Below are positions 5,809-12,858 of a DNA stretch of 14,311 nucleotides, piece after piece. The notes beneath the pieces were generated by a model. The model saw only the letters and a list, made by a program, of their open reading frames with translations. It did not search any database and was not told the origin of the DNA. Numbering within the stretch: position 1 is the first letter of the stretch; each line of letters begins with the position of its first letter. Location: contig JBGPBV010000169.1 in NCBI GenBank assembly GCA_041481445.1, forward strand, positions 1-14,311, given 5' to 3'. This DNA comes from AA29 sp041481445. GTDB taxonomy: Bacteria; Acidobacteriota; Vicinamibacteria; Fen-336. Position numbers and translations under genes: made by a program.

Positions 5809-6852
5809 ATGACCCTGCTCGCCGCCGGGATCGCGCTCCTCGCCCTGGCCGCGGAGACTCCCGCGGCCACCTTCGCCGTCGGCACCGCCCGCGCCGAGCG
5901 CGGGCACACGGCCACCGGCTCCCTCGACGTCCCCGCGGGAGTGGATGCCGCCACCAGCCTTCCCGTCGCGGTCGTCCACGGCGCGCGGCCGGGCCCCGTG
6001 CTGGCCATCGTGTCCGGCGCCCACGGCACCGAGTACGCGTCGATCGTCGCGGTGGAGAAGCTGATCAGCCAGCTCGACGCCGGCCAGCTCTCCGGCACCG
6101 TGATCCTCCTGCCGCTCGTGAACCGCGCCTCCTTCGACCAGAAGGTCGTGCACGTCAACCCCGTGGACGGCAAGAGCATGAACCGCTTCTACCCGGGGAA
6201 GGCGGACGGCACGCAGACCGAGCGCGCCTCGTACCTCATCACGAAGGAGGTCGTCGAGCGCTCGGACCACTTGATCGACCTCCACGGCGGCGACCTCGAC
6301 GAGAGCCTGCGCCCGTACAGCTATTGGACGAAGACGGGCCGGGAGGAGCAGGACCGCGTCTCGCGGGGGATGGTGCTGGCCTTCGGCCTCGACCACGTCA
6401 TCGTGTCCACCGACCGGCCGACCGATCCCGCCGCCTCGCGCTACCTCGAGAACACCGCCACCACGCGCGGCAAGCCCTCCATCACCGCGGAAGCGGGCCA
6501 CGCCGGCACCGTGGAGAAGGGCGACGTGGACGCGCTGGTGCGCGGCTGCCTCGGCGTCATGCGCTACCTCAAGATGCTGGCCGGCGAGCCGGACACCGTG
6601 CGCCGGCCGGTCTGGATCACGAGCGTCCTGAGCGTCACCTCCGACGAGCCGGGCCTCTTCTACCCGCTGGTGGCCCGGGGGGCGGCGGTGGCCAGGGACC
6701 AGCCCATCGGCTACGTCACGGATTTCTTCGACAAGAAGGTCTTCGAGGCCAGGGCCCCGGCCGCGGGCGAGGTCCTCTACATCTGCAGCGTGCCGAGCAT
6801 GAGCAAGGGCGGCACCATCGCGAACATCGGTGTCATCGGAGTGAATCCATGA
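5809..6852 (+). CDS. Exported AstE/aspartoacylase-like zinc hydrolase (M14 family)
   Basis: This 347-residue protein belongs to the succinylglutamate desuccinylase/aspartoacylase branch of the carboxypeptidase-A-like zinc hydrolases, which remove acyl groups from N-acyl amino acids or related amides. The zinc ligands appear as His72 and Glu75 in GAHGTEYA and His159 in LIDLHGGD. The general base is probably Glu228 in SITAEAGHAG. 'NPVDGKSMNRFYPG' (about 117-130) provides the substrate-binding Asn/Arg segment, and the C-terminal ~80 residues form the small beta domain ('GYVTDFFDKKVFEA', 'GEVLYI'). Residues 1-20 (MTLLAAGIALLALAAETPAA) look like a signal peptide, unusual for classic cytoplasmic AstE. 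The ATG at 5809 is chosen because upstream in-frame sequence is shadow coding of the WD40 gene. Its stop overlaps the next start as ATGA. The substrate cannot be told from sequence. Confidence 0.9.
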   Translation: MTLLAAGIALLALAAETPAATFAVGTARAERGHTATGSLDVPAGVDAATSLPVAVVHGARPGPVLAIVSGAHGTEYASIVAVEKLISQLDAGQLSGTVILLPLVNRASFDQKVVHVNPVDGKSMNRFYPGKADGTQTERASYLITKEVVERSDHLIDLHGGDLDESLRPYSYWTKTGREEQDRVSRGMVLAFGLDHVIVSTDRPTDPAASRYLENTATTRGKPSITAEAGHAGTVEKGDVDALVRGCLGVMRYLKMLAGEPDTVRRPVWITSVLSVTSDEPGLFYPLVARGAAVARDQPIGYVTDFFDKKVFEARAPAAGEVLYICSVPSMSKGGTIANIGVIGVNP

Positions 6853-8975
6853 TGCGATCGGCACGGCCGGCGGTCCTGGCCGCGGCTACACTGTCCGCCC
6901 TCGTCGCGCTCGCGCCCCCTGCGCGCTCGGCGGACCCGGGGCCGCCCTCCACCCGCACCACGGACACCGCGGACACCCTCTACGGCGTCAGCCTCCCCGA
7001 TCCCTATCGCTGGCTGGAGGACCAGAAGGCGCCGGACACCCGCGCCTGGATCGACGCCGAGAACGCCTACACCGACGCCGTCATCGGTCCCCTGCCCGGC
7101 AAGGAGCGGATCGAGCGGCGCCTGACCGAGCTCATCAAGATCGACCTCGTCACTTCGCCCGTCGTGCGCGGCGGACGCTACTTCTTCAGCAAGCGGGCCG
7201 CCGACCAGGAGCAGCCCGTCCTCTACGTCCGCAAGGCGGAGGGCGCCCCCGACGAGGTGCTGGTCGATCCGCAGACCCTGAGCGCCGAGCACGCGATCTC
7301 CGTGGTGTTCGCGGACGTCTCCGCCGACGGCCGGATGGTCGCCTACGGGGCGCGCCTGGGCGGCGAGGACGAGGTGGAGGTCCGCCTGCTGGACGTCGAC
7401 GCCGGGCGCGTGGTCGACACCCTGCGCAAGGCGCGCTACTCCGGCATCAACATCACCCCGGACAAGCAGGGCGTCTACTACTCGCGGCAGACCCCCGACG
7501 GCCCGCGCGTCTTCCGCCATCGCATCGGCGGAGCGGAGGCGGACGCGGAGCTCTTCGGAAAGGGATACGGACCCGAGAAGATCATCGACACCGACCTCTC
7601 TGGCGACGGCCGCTACCTGCTCGTCACCGTCCTGCACGGCTCCGCCGCCCGCAAGAGCGAGATCTACGTGCAGGACCTCGCCCAGGGCGGGGCCCTGCGG
7701 CCCATCGTGAACGACCTCGACGCGCTCTTCGTGGGACGCATCGGGGGCGGGACGCTGTTCCTGCGCACCAACTGGAACGCCCCCAACTACCGGGTGATGG
7801 CCGTCGACCTGCGCGATCCCGCGCGCGACAAGTGGCGGGAGGTCGTGCCCCAGGGCGAGTCCGTGATCAGCAACGCCAGCGTGGCCGGCGGACGCGTGTT
7901 CGTGACCCGCCTGGAGGACGTGCAGCCGAGGATCCAGGCCTATGCTCCCGACGGCAAGCCGGGACCCGAGGTGCCGCTGCCCGGCATCGGGGCCACCGGA
8001 GGGATCGGCGGGGACTGGGACGTCGACGAGGCCTTCTTCACGTTCTCGTCGCTCGCCCAGCCGCAGACGATCTACCGCCACCGCGTCTCGACCGGGGCCA
8101 CCGACGTGTGGGCACGCCTGGCCGTCCCCATCAAGAGCGAGGACGTCCAGCTCCGCCAGGTCTTCTACAAGTCGAAGGACGGCACCCGCATCCCGATGTT
8201 CGTGGCCCATCGCAAGGGCCTCGTCCTCGACGGCAAGCGGCCGACCCTCCTCACCGCCTACGGCGGCTTCAACGTCGCCCAGCTCCCCTCCTTCTCCGCG
8301 CGGGCCGCGCTGTGGATCGAGAGCGGCGGCGTCTACGCGCTGGCCAACCTGCGCGGGGGCGGGGAGTACGGCGAGGAGTGGCACCGGGCGGGCATGCTCG
8401 AGAAGAAGCAGAACGTCTTCGACGACTTCATCGCGGCCGCGGAGTGGCTCGTCGCCAGCAAGTACGCCTCCGCGGACACGCTCGCCATCTCGGGCAACTC
8501 GAACGGAGGCCTGCTCGTAGGGGCGGCCATGACCCAGCGGCCGGAGCTGTTCAAGGCCGTCGTGTGCGGCTACCCGCTCCTCGACATGATCCGGTACCAC
8601 AAGTTCTTCGTGGCCGGCTACTGGGTCCCCGAGTACGGCTCCGCCGACGACAAGGCGCAGTTCGAGGTCCTGCGCGCCTACTCGCCGTACCAGAACGTCA
8701 AGAAGGGTGTCCGCTACCCGGCCGTCCTCTTCATCACCGGCGACGGGGACACGCGGGTGGCACCCCTTCACGCGCGCAAGATGACCGCCCTCATGCAGGC
8801 GGCCACGAGCTCGCCGGCCGACCACCCCGTCCTGCTCCATTACGACACCAAGGCCGGGCACTCCGGCGGCCTGCCCGCCTCCAAGCAGATCGACGACCTC
8901 ACGCAGGAGATGCGGTTCCTCTTCTGGCAGCTCGGCGTGGGAGAGGCGCCCAGGGGCCGGTCGAGCGGGCGATGA
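6849..8975 (+). CDS. Exported prolyl oligopeptidase (S9A)
   Basis: This 708-residue serine peptidase cleaves short peptides after proline. Residues 1-28 form a signal peptide (MMRSARP, then an Ala/Leu core, then ARSA). 'PDPYRWLED' at 50-58 is the family's N-terminal signature. Residues ~90-430 form the seven-bladed propeller that gates the active site, and ~440-700 the alpha/beta-hydrolase domain. The catalytic triad is visible: Ser551 in SGNSNGG, Asp634 in GDGDTRV and His671 in GHSGG, close to the positions in mammalian enzymes (554, 641, 680). 'NLRGGGEYG' at 500-508 is the usual motif ahead of the nucleophile. Length is typical. The start ATGATG overlaps the preceding stop by ATGA, and its own stop overlaps the next start the same way, so the three hydrolases are very probably translated from one message. 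Confidence 0.95.
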   Translation: MMRSARPAVLAAATLSALVALAPPARSADPGPPSTRTTDTADTLYGVSLPDPYRWLEDQKAPDTRAWIDAENAYTDAVIGPLPGKERIERRLTELIKIDLVTSPVVRGGRYFFSKRAADQEQPVLYVRKAEGAPDEVLVDPQTLSAEHAISVVFADVSADGRMVAYGARLGGEDEVEVRLLDVDAGRVVDTLRKARYSGINITPDKQGVYYSRQTPDGPRVFRHRIGGAEADAELFGKGYGPEKIIDTDLSGDGRYLLVTVLHGSAARKSEIYVQDLAQGGALRPIVNDLDALFVGRIGGGTLFLRTNWNAPNYRVMAVDLRDPARDKWREVVPQGESVISNASVAGGRVFVTRLEDVQPRIQAYAPDGKPGPEVPLPGIGATGGIGGDWDVDEAFFTFSSLAQPQTIYRHRVSTGATDVWARLAVPIKSEDVQLRQVFYKSKDGTRIPMFVAHRKGLVLDGKRPTLLTAYGGFNVAQLPSFSARAALWIESGGVYALANLRGGGEYGEEWHRAGMLEKKQNVFDDFIAAAEWLVASKYASADTLAISGNSNGGLLVGAAMTQRPELFKAVVCGYPLLDMIRYHKFFVAGYWVPEYGSADDKAQFEVLRAYSPYQNVKKGVRYPAVLFITGDGDTRVAPLHARKMTALMQAATSSPADHPVLLHYDTKAGHSGGLPASKQIDDLTQEMRFLFWQLGVGEAPRGRSSGR

Positions 8976-10204
8976 TCGGGCCGCTGGCGGCCGCCCTGCT
9001 GCTGGCCGCGGCCGCTCCCGCGGACACGGGAACGGTCGTGATCGCGGCGGGTACGCTCCTCGACGGCCGCGGCGGCCGCTCCGCCCAGGTCCGCCTCACC
9101 GTCCGCGCCGGCCGCATCGCCTCGGTGGCCGCCGGCCCCGCCGCCGACGGCGCTCCCGCCGTCACCTACGACCTCTCGCGTTACACCGTGCTCCCGGGCC
9201 TCATCGACGCCCACGACCACCTGGCCTGGCACTTCAACCGGGCGGGGCGGCTCCACACCGCGGACGACGGCGAGACGCCCGCGCAGGGAGCGCTCGCCAT
9301 GGCCGCCAATGCCTGGTCGACCTTGCGGGCCGGGATCACGACCGCCCAGAGCCCCGGCTCGCCGGAGGACGCGGACCTGCGCGCGGCGATCGAGGAGGGA
9401 GGCCTCCCGGGACCGCGCGTGCTCACGTCACTGGAGCCGCTCGACCAGGGCTCGGGGGGGCCGGACGAGCTGCGGGCCAAGGTCCGGGCCCGCAAGGCGG
9501 CGGGCGCTGACCTCATCAAGCTGTTCGCCTCCAAGAGCATCCGCGAGGGCGGCGCGCAGACGATGACGGATGCGCAGCTGGAGGCGGCCTGCGGGGAGGC
9601 CAATGCCCTCGGCCTGCGCACGCTCGTGCACGCGCACAGCCCCGAGTCCATGGCCGCCGCCGCCCGTGCCGGCTGCACGCAGGTCGAGCACGGCGTGTTC
9701 GCGGACGAGGGGGCCCTGCGCCTGCTCGCCGAGCGCGGCACGTACTTCGATCCCCAGTGCGGCCTCGTCTTCCAGAACTACCTCGACAACAAGGCGCGCT
9801 TCCTCGGCATCGGCAACTACACCGAGGCCGGGTTCGCGGCCATGGCGAACGCCATGCGCCTCGCGGTGGAGGCCATGCACAAGGCGCTGGGCACGCCCGG
9901 GCTCACCGTCGTCTTCGGCACGGACACGGTGGCGGGCGCCCACGGCCGCAACGTGGAGGAGCTGGTCTGCCGGGTCGAGCGGGGCGGGCAGGCGCCGATG
10001 GCGGCCGTGGTCTCCGCGACGTCCCTCAACGCGAAGGCGCTCGGCCTCGGCGCGGAGATCGGGGCGGTGGCCGTGGGCCTGCAGGCCGACCTGATCGCGG
10101 TGGAGGGCGATCCCGGCCGGGACATCCAGGCCCTGCGCCGCGTGGTCTTCGTGATGCGGGGCGGCCGGGTCTACCGCAACGAGACCACCGCCGGCGGGCG
10201 CTGA
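8972..10204 (+). CDS. Exported metal-dependent amidohydrolase (prolidase / imidazolonepropionase-like)
   Basis: This 410-residue amidohydrolase-superfamily enzyme has residues 1-18 resembling a signal peptide (MIGPLAAALLLAAAAPAD). All superfamily metal ligands can be placed: His81 and His83 in DAHDH, the bridging (carboxylated) Lys183 in DLIKLF, His220/His222 in LVHAH, His240 in QVEHG and Asp318 in FGTD. The barrel closes with 'GLGAEIGAVAVGLQADLIAVEGD', the typical end of this family. Nearest types known to me are the bacterial Xaa-Pro dipeptidase-like (Sgx9260-type) and imidazolonepropionase-like enzymes. Following directly on a prolyl oligopeptidase, hydrolysis of Xaa-Pro or N-acyl-proline products is a reasonable inference. 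The ATG lies within the preceding stop (ATGA). It converges on the metalloprotease gene with 12 bases between stops and no visible terminator. Confidence 0.93.
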   Translation: MIGPLAAALLLAAAAPADTGTVVIAAGTLLDGRGGRSAQVRLTVRAGRIASVAAGPAADGAPAVTYDLSRYTVLPGLIDAHDHLAWHFNRAGRLHTADDGETPAQGALAMAANAWSTLRAGITTAQSPGSPEDADLRAAIEEGGLPGPRVLTSLEPLDQGSGGPDELRAKVRARKAAGADLIKLFASKSIREGGAQTMTDAQLEAACGEANALGLRTLVHAHSPESMAAAARAGCTQVEHGVFADEGALRLLAERGTYFDPQCGLVFQNYLDNKARFLGIGNYTEAGFAAMANAMRLAVEAMHKALGTPGLTVVFGTDTVAGAHGRNVEELVCRVERGGQAPMAAVVSATSLNAKALGLGAEIGAVAVGLQADLIAVEGDPGRDIQALRRVVFVMRGGRVYRNETTAGGR

Positions 10205-10216
10205 GGCCTCCGCGGG

Positions 10217-11908
10217 TCAGTTGAGGGTCGGGTCCACCGCGCCGCGGCCGTCCACGCCCTGCGCGAAGAACGCCGGCCACGCCGCGCGGATGCGCTCCAC
10301 CTTGGCGATCGCCTGCGCGTCGGCCGGCCCGCCCACCGAGACGTAGACGAACGCCTCGCGGAACGGCCGCGTCCACGGCGCGGCCCTGGGGTTGCGGTCG
10401 CCGAGGGCGGCGGTGATGTCGGCGATGGACACGTCCTTGCGCGTCCCGCCGAAGACCACCCCCGTCTCGGGCGTGCGCCCGGTATCGGTGTCGGTCCCGG
10501 ACGGGCTCCGGACGAAGAACAGCGGCGGCACCTCGCTCGGGTCGCGCATCCCCATCAGGTACTGGTCGAGCGCGCTGTAGCGGAGGGAGGCGCCGGCGGT
10601 CCGGAACCGCCCGTCCGACTGCGGCTGGATGTCGTTTCCCTCCAGGAAGGAGCCGTCGGTGTCGGTGAAGAAGCTCCAGTGCGCCTGGTCGCGGCCCAGG
10701 AGCTCCGTGCTGACGGTGGCGCCGTCACGGAAGCGCGCGCTCACCAGCCAGCGATGGCCGACCTCGTGGGCGAGGACGCTCAGCGCGCTGTCCTCCCCGA
10801 GGAACCGGGAGCTGAGGTCGTCGGGGTACTTCCCGATCGCGTCCATCGTCACGAAGCTCTCCAGCCGGCCGCGGCTCCCGTACGCCTGGCTGAGGTCGCC
10901 CAGGGCGGCCCCGATGCCGGCGTCGGAGTTGTGGACGGTCTGCTCGTAGGAGAACGTCCCCGTCGGCACCAGCCGCCGCGACGTGTAGATGATCAGCTGC
11001 TGGTAGTCGTCGGGATGGGTGGCGTAGAACTTCTGGGCCACGGCCACGGTGTCGAGGCCGTCGGCGCCGCGGAAGCCCTCCGCGAGGGCGCCCGCTCCGG
11101 CCGCCCCCCCCGGCGCCGTGAAGTCCACCGCGGTGAGGCCGCCCTGGGCCTGGCCGGGGGCGATCCCGGCCGCCGCCTCGTCGAAGCTGGTGCTCAGCGC
11201 CTGGTCGTACACGAAGTCCACGCGGCCGTCCGCCCAGAGGGTGACCTGGAAGGTGTTCTGGTCCGTCTCGTCGAACTGCGGGACGGCCCGCCAGGTGACG
11301 GTGGCGTGATCGTGCAGGTCGAGGACGGAGATGCTGCCCCCCGTCTCCGGGTTGAAGTCGGCGAGCAGCGGCGCCAGCCGGGGCGGGCCGTTCACGAGCC
11401 GTCCGACGTTGCGGGCGGTGGAGGCGTCGTCCTTCTGGCCGAAGGTGACGTTGCCGTCGGAGTTGACGAAGGCCTGGGTGTAGGCCTGGCCGTAGAAGGG
11501 GAAGGAGAACGAGAGCGTGATCGGCCGGGAATCGTCGTCGCCGAGAGTGAGGCGAGTGCCGGTGTCCGGCTCCAGGGGCAGGGCCAGGCGGGTCACGGAG
11601 TAGCCGGCCCCGGCCGGCGTGAAGCGCACGGACGCCTGCTGGAGGTCCACGGGGTTCCGCAGGAGGGCCAGGTCTCCCTCGTCGAGGAGCACCGCGATCT
11701 GGCCGACGTCGAAGGAGGCGGCGGCCTGGCGGGCGTGCACGGCGCCCGCCAGGCGGGCCTGTGCCTCACGGTGGGCCCACACGGCGTCGCGGGCGGAGTC
11801 CGGGCGGGTGCCGCACCACGGCGCCCTTCGGGATCCTCCGCCGGCGGCACGGGCCCCGGGGGCGGGAAGAACGAACGCGAATAGGAGAATGAAGGCGATC
11901 CTGCGCAT
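10217..11908 (-). CDS. Secreted HEVGH zinc metalloprotease with nidogen-like N-terminal region
   Basis: This 563-residue protein has a signal peptide at 1-22 (MRRIAFILLFAFVLPAPGARA). Residues ~115-265 resemble a NIDO-type beta domain: 'FSFPFYGQAYTQAFVNSDGNVTFG', then 'APLLADFNPETGGSISV' and 'FQVTLWADGRVDFVYD'. Residues ~285-560 contain His381-Glu-Val-Gly-His385, the HExxH zinc signature, in an ALSVLAHEVGHRW context. There is no metzincin HExxHxxGxxH extension. His410 in 'GRDQAHWSFF', with the following 'LEGND' (Glu423), is a candidate third ligand, and 'YSALDQYLMGM' (444-454) is another conserved-looking block. The ATG at 11908 is chosen because GGAGGGAG lies eight bases upstream and the signal peptide begins there; an upstream in-frame start would overlap galU. 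The enzyme probably acts outside the cell. I cannot assign a MEROPS family. Confidence 0.85.
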   Translation of the reverse strand: MRRIAFILLFAFVLPAPGARAAGGGSRRAPWCGTRPDSARDAVWAHREAQARLAGAVHARQAAASFDVGQIAVLLDEGDLALLRNPVDLQQASVRFTPAGAGYSVTRLALPLEPDTGTRLTLGDDDSRPITLSFSFPFYGQAYTQAFVNSDGNVTFGQKDDASTARNVGRLVNGPPRLAPLLADFNPETGGSISVLDLHDHATVTWRAVPQFDETDQNTFQVTLWADGRVDFVYDQALSTSFDEAAAGIAPGQAQGGLTAVDFTAPGGAAGAGALAEGFRGADGLDTVAVAQKFYATHPDDYQQLIIYTSRRLVPTGTFSYEQTVHNSDAGIGAALGDLSQAYGSRGRLESFVTMDAIGKYPDDLSSRFLGEDSALSVLAHEVGHRWLVSARFRDGATVSTELLGRDQAHWSFFTDTDGSFLEGNDIQPQSDGRFRTAGASLRYSALDQYLMGMRDPSEVPPLFFVRSPSGTDTDTGRTPETGVVFGGTRKDVSIADITAALGDRNPRAAPWTRPFREAFVYVSVGGPADAQAIAKVERIRAAWPAFFAQGVDGRGAVDPTLN

Positions 11909-11916
11909 GTCGGGGA

Positions 11917-11924
11917 CTCCCTCC
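11917..11924 (-). promoter_or_regulatory. Shine-Dalgarno GGAGGGAG for the metalloprotease gene
   Basis: On the minus strand GGAGGGAG is followed by eight bases and the ATG at 11908. It decides the start against an in-frame start 19 codons upstream at 11965 that would cross the whole divergent spacer. Confidence 0.75.
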
Positions 11925-11949
11925 AGCCAGGAACCATGATCGCACCGAC

Positions 11950-11955
11950 TATGAT
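11950..11955 (+). promoter_or_regulatory. TATGAT -10-like element nine bases before galU
   Basis: TATGAT ends nine bases before the galU ATG at 11965, in the 56-base divergent spacer. AAGGGG at 11956-11961 also lies in that gap but is too close for a good ribosome site (three bases). A start of transcription at or just before the ATG would give a leaderless message. No -35 is apparent. Confidence 0.4.
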
Positions 11956-11964
11956 AAGGGGCCA

Positions 11965-12858
11965 ATGCTCGACATCACCGTCGCCGTCGTGCCCGTGGCC
12001 GGGCTGGGCACCCGCCTGCTCCCCGCCACCAAGTCGCAGCCCAAGGAGATGCTGCCCGTGGGCCGCCGCCCGGTGGTCCAATACGTCGTCGAGGAGCTCA
12101 CCGAGGCCGGCATCGAGCGCGTGCTGTTCGTGACCGGGCGCGGCAAGACCTCCATCGAGAACCACTTCGACCGCGACTTCGAGCTCATCCAGTCCCTGCG
12201 CGAGAACGGCAAGGAGGACCTCCTGGCCGAGCTCGAGTTCGAGAGCGCGCGCGTCCAGTACTTCTACACCCGCCAGCGCGAGACGCTCGGTCTCGGGCAC
12301 GCCGTCCTGTGCGCGCGCCCCTTCGTGGGGACGGCCCCGTTCGTCGTCGCCCTCGGCGACTCGATCCTCGGCCTCGATCGGCGCAGCGAAGTCGTGCGCC
12401 GGATGGTGGAGTGTTTCGCGGAGAAGAAGGCGGCGGCGGTGGTGGCCTTCGAGCGCGTGCCCCCGGCGGAGGTCCGCCACTACGGCATCGCGCAGCCGCG
12501 CGGGGGCGGCCTTGTCTTCGAGGTGGCGGACGTGGTCGAGAAGCCGAGCCCGGAAGACGCCCCCAGCGACCTCGCCATCGCCGCCCGCTACGTCTTCGCG
12601 CCCTCGATCTTCGACGCCCTCCAGCGGACGACGCCGGGCAAGGGCGGCGAGATCCAGCTCACGGACGCGATCCGCATCGCCATCCGCGAGGGCGGCCGCG
12701 TGTACGGCATGTGCCTGGCCGAGCACGAGCGCCGTTACGACATCGGGAACTTCGACACCTACTTCCGCGCCTTCGTGGAGTTCGCCCTCGCCGACCCCCG
12801 CCACGGACCCGCCCTGCGCGCGTCCCTCCGCCGCCTGCTCGATGCTCCTCGTCCGTAA
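11965..12858 (+). CDS. galU: UTP--glucose-1-phosphate uridylyltransferase (GalU)
   Basis: This 297-residue cytoplasmic enzyme makes UDP-glucose from UTP and glucose-1-phosphate. The N-terminal nucleotidyltransferase signature is complete: PVAGLGTRLLPATKSQPKEM at about residues 10-29, with the Arg and Lys that hold the triphosphate. The metal-binding Asp lies in ALGDSIL, 'RHYGIAQP' and 'DVVEKP' contain the sugar-phosphate-binding residues, and 'GKGGEIQLTDAIR' and 'YDIGNFDTYFRAF' are standard late GalU motifs. Length and motif spacing match bacterial GalU closely. The start ATG follows a TATGAT element by nine bases. The last 17 bases overlap the next gene, a glucuronokinase-like kinase, which suggests coupled expression and raises the possibility that this pyrophosphorylase accepts other hexose- or hexuronate-1-phosphates. 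That wider specificity is inference; the family assignment is not in doubt. Confidence 0.95.
   Translation: MLDITVAVVPVAGLGTRLLPATKSQPKEMLPVGRRPVVQYVVEELTEAGIERVLFVTGRGKTSIENHFDRDFELIQSLRENGKEDLLAELEFESARVQYFYTRQRETLGLGHAVLCARPFVGTAPFVVALGDSILGLDRRSEVVRRMVECFAEKKAAAVVAFERVPPAEVRHYGIAQPRGGGLVFEVADVVEKPSPEDAPSDLAIAARYVFAPSIFDALQRTTPGKGGEIQLTDAIRIAIREGGRVYGMCLAEHERRYDIGNFDTYFRAFVEFALADPRHGPALRASLRRLLDAPRP

Noticed and set aside
3480..6179. 899-codon open frame on the minus strand opposite the membrane, WD40 and AstE-like genes
   Set aside because: Its product is Arg/Gly/Pro/Ala-rich with no domain, and the opposite strand holds recognisable families throughout. Long antisense frames are expected at this G+C.
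6777..8861. 694-codon minus-strand open frame opposite the prolyl oligopeptidase
   Set aside because: Val/Gly/Asp/His-rich shadow translation of a gene with an intact catalytic triad on the plus strand; no motif of its own.
7832..8970. Plus-strand frame running through the end of the oligopeptidase before the amidohydrolase
   Set aside because: The residues before 8972 are Arg/Pro-rich out-of-frame coding; the amidohydrolase begins at the ATG at 8972 with its signal-like N-terminus.
10205..10216. A terminator between the convergent amidohydrolase and metalloprotease genes
   Set aside because: Only 12 bases separate the stops, with no inverted repeat or T run on either strand.
12512..12841. 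N-terminal extension of the kinase frame inside galU
   Set aside because: Ser/Arg-rich shadow coding; the conserved kinase N-terminus starts right after the ATG at 12842.
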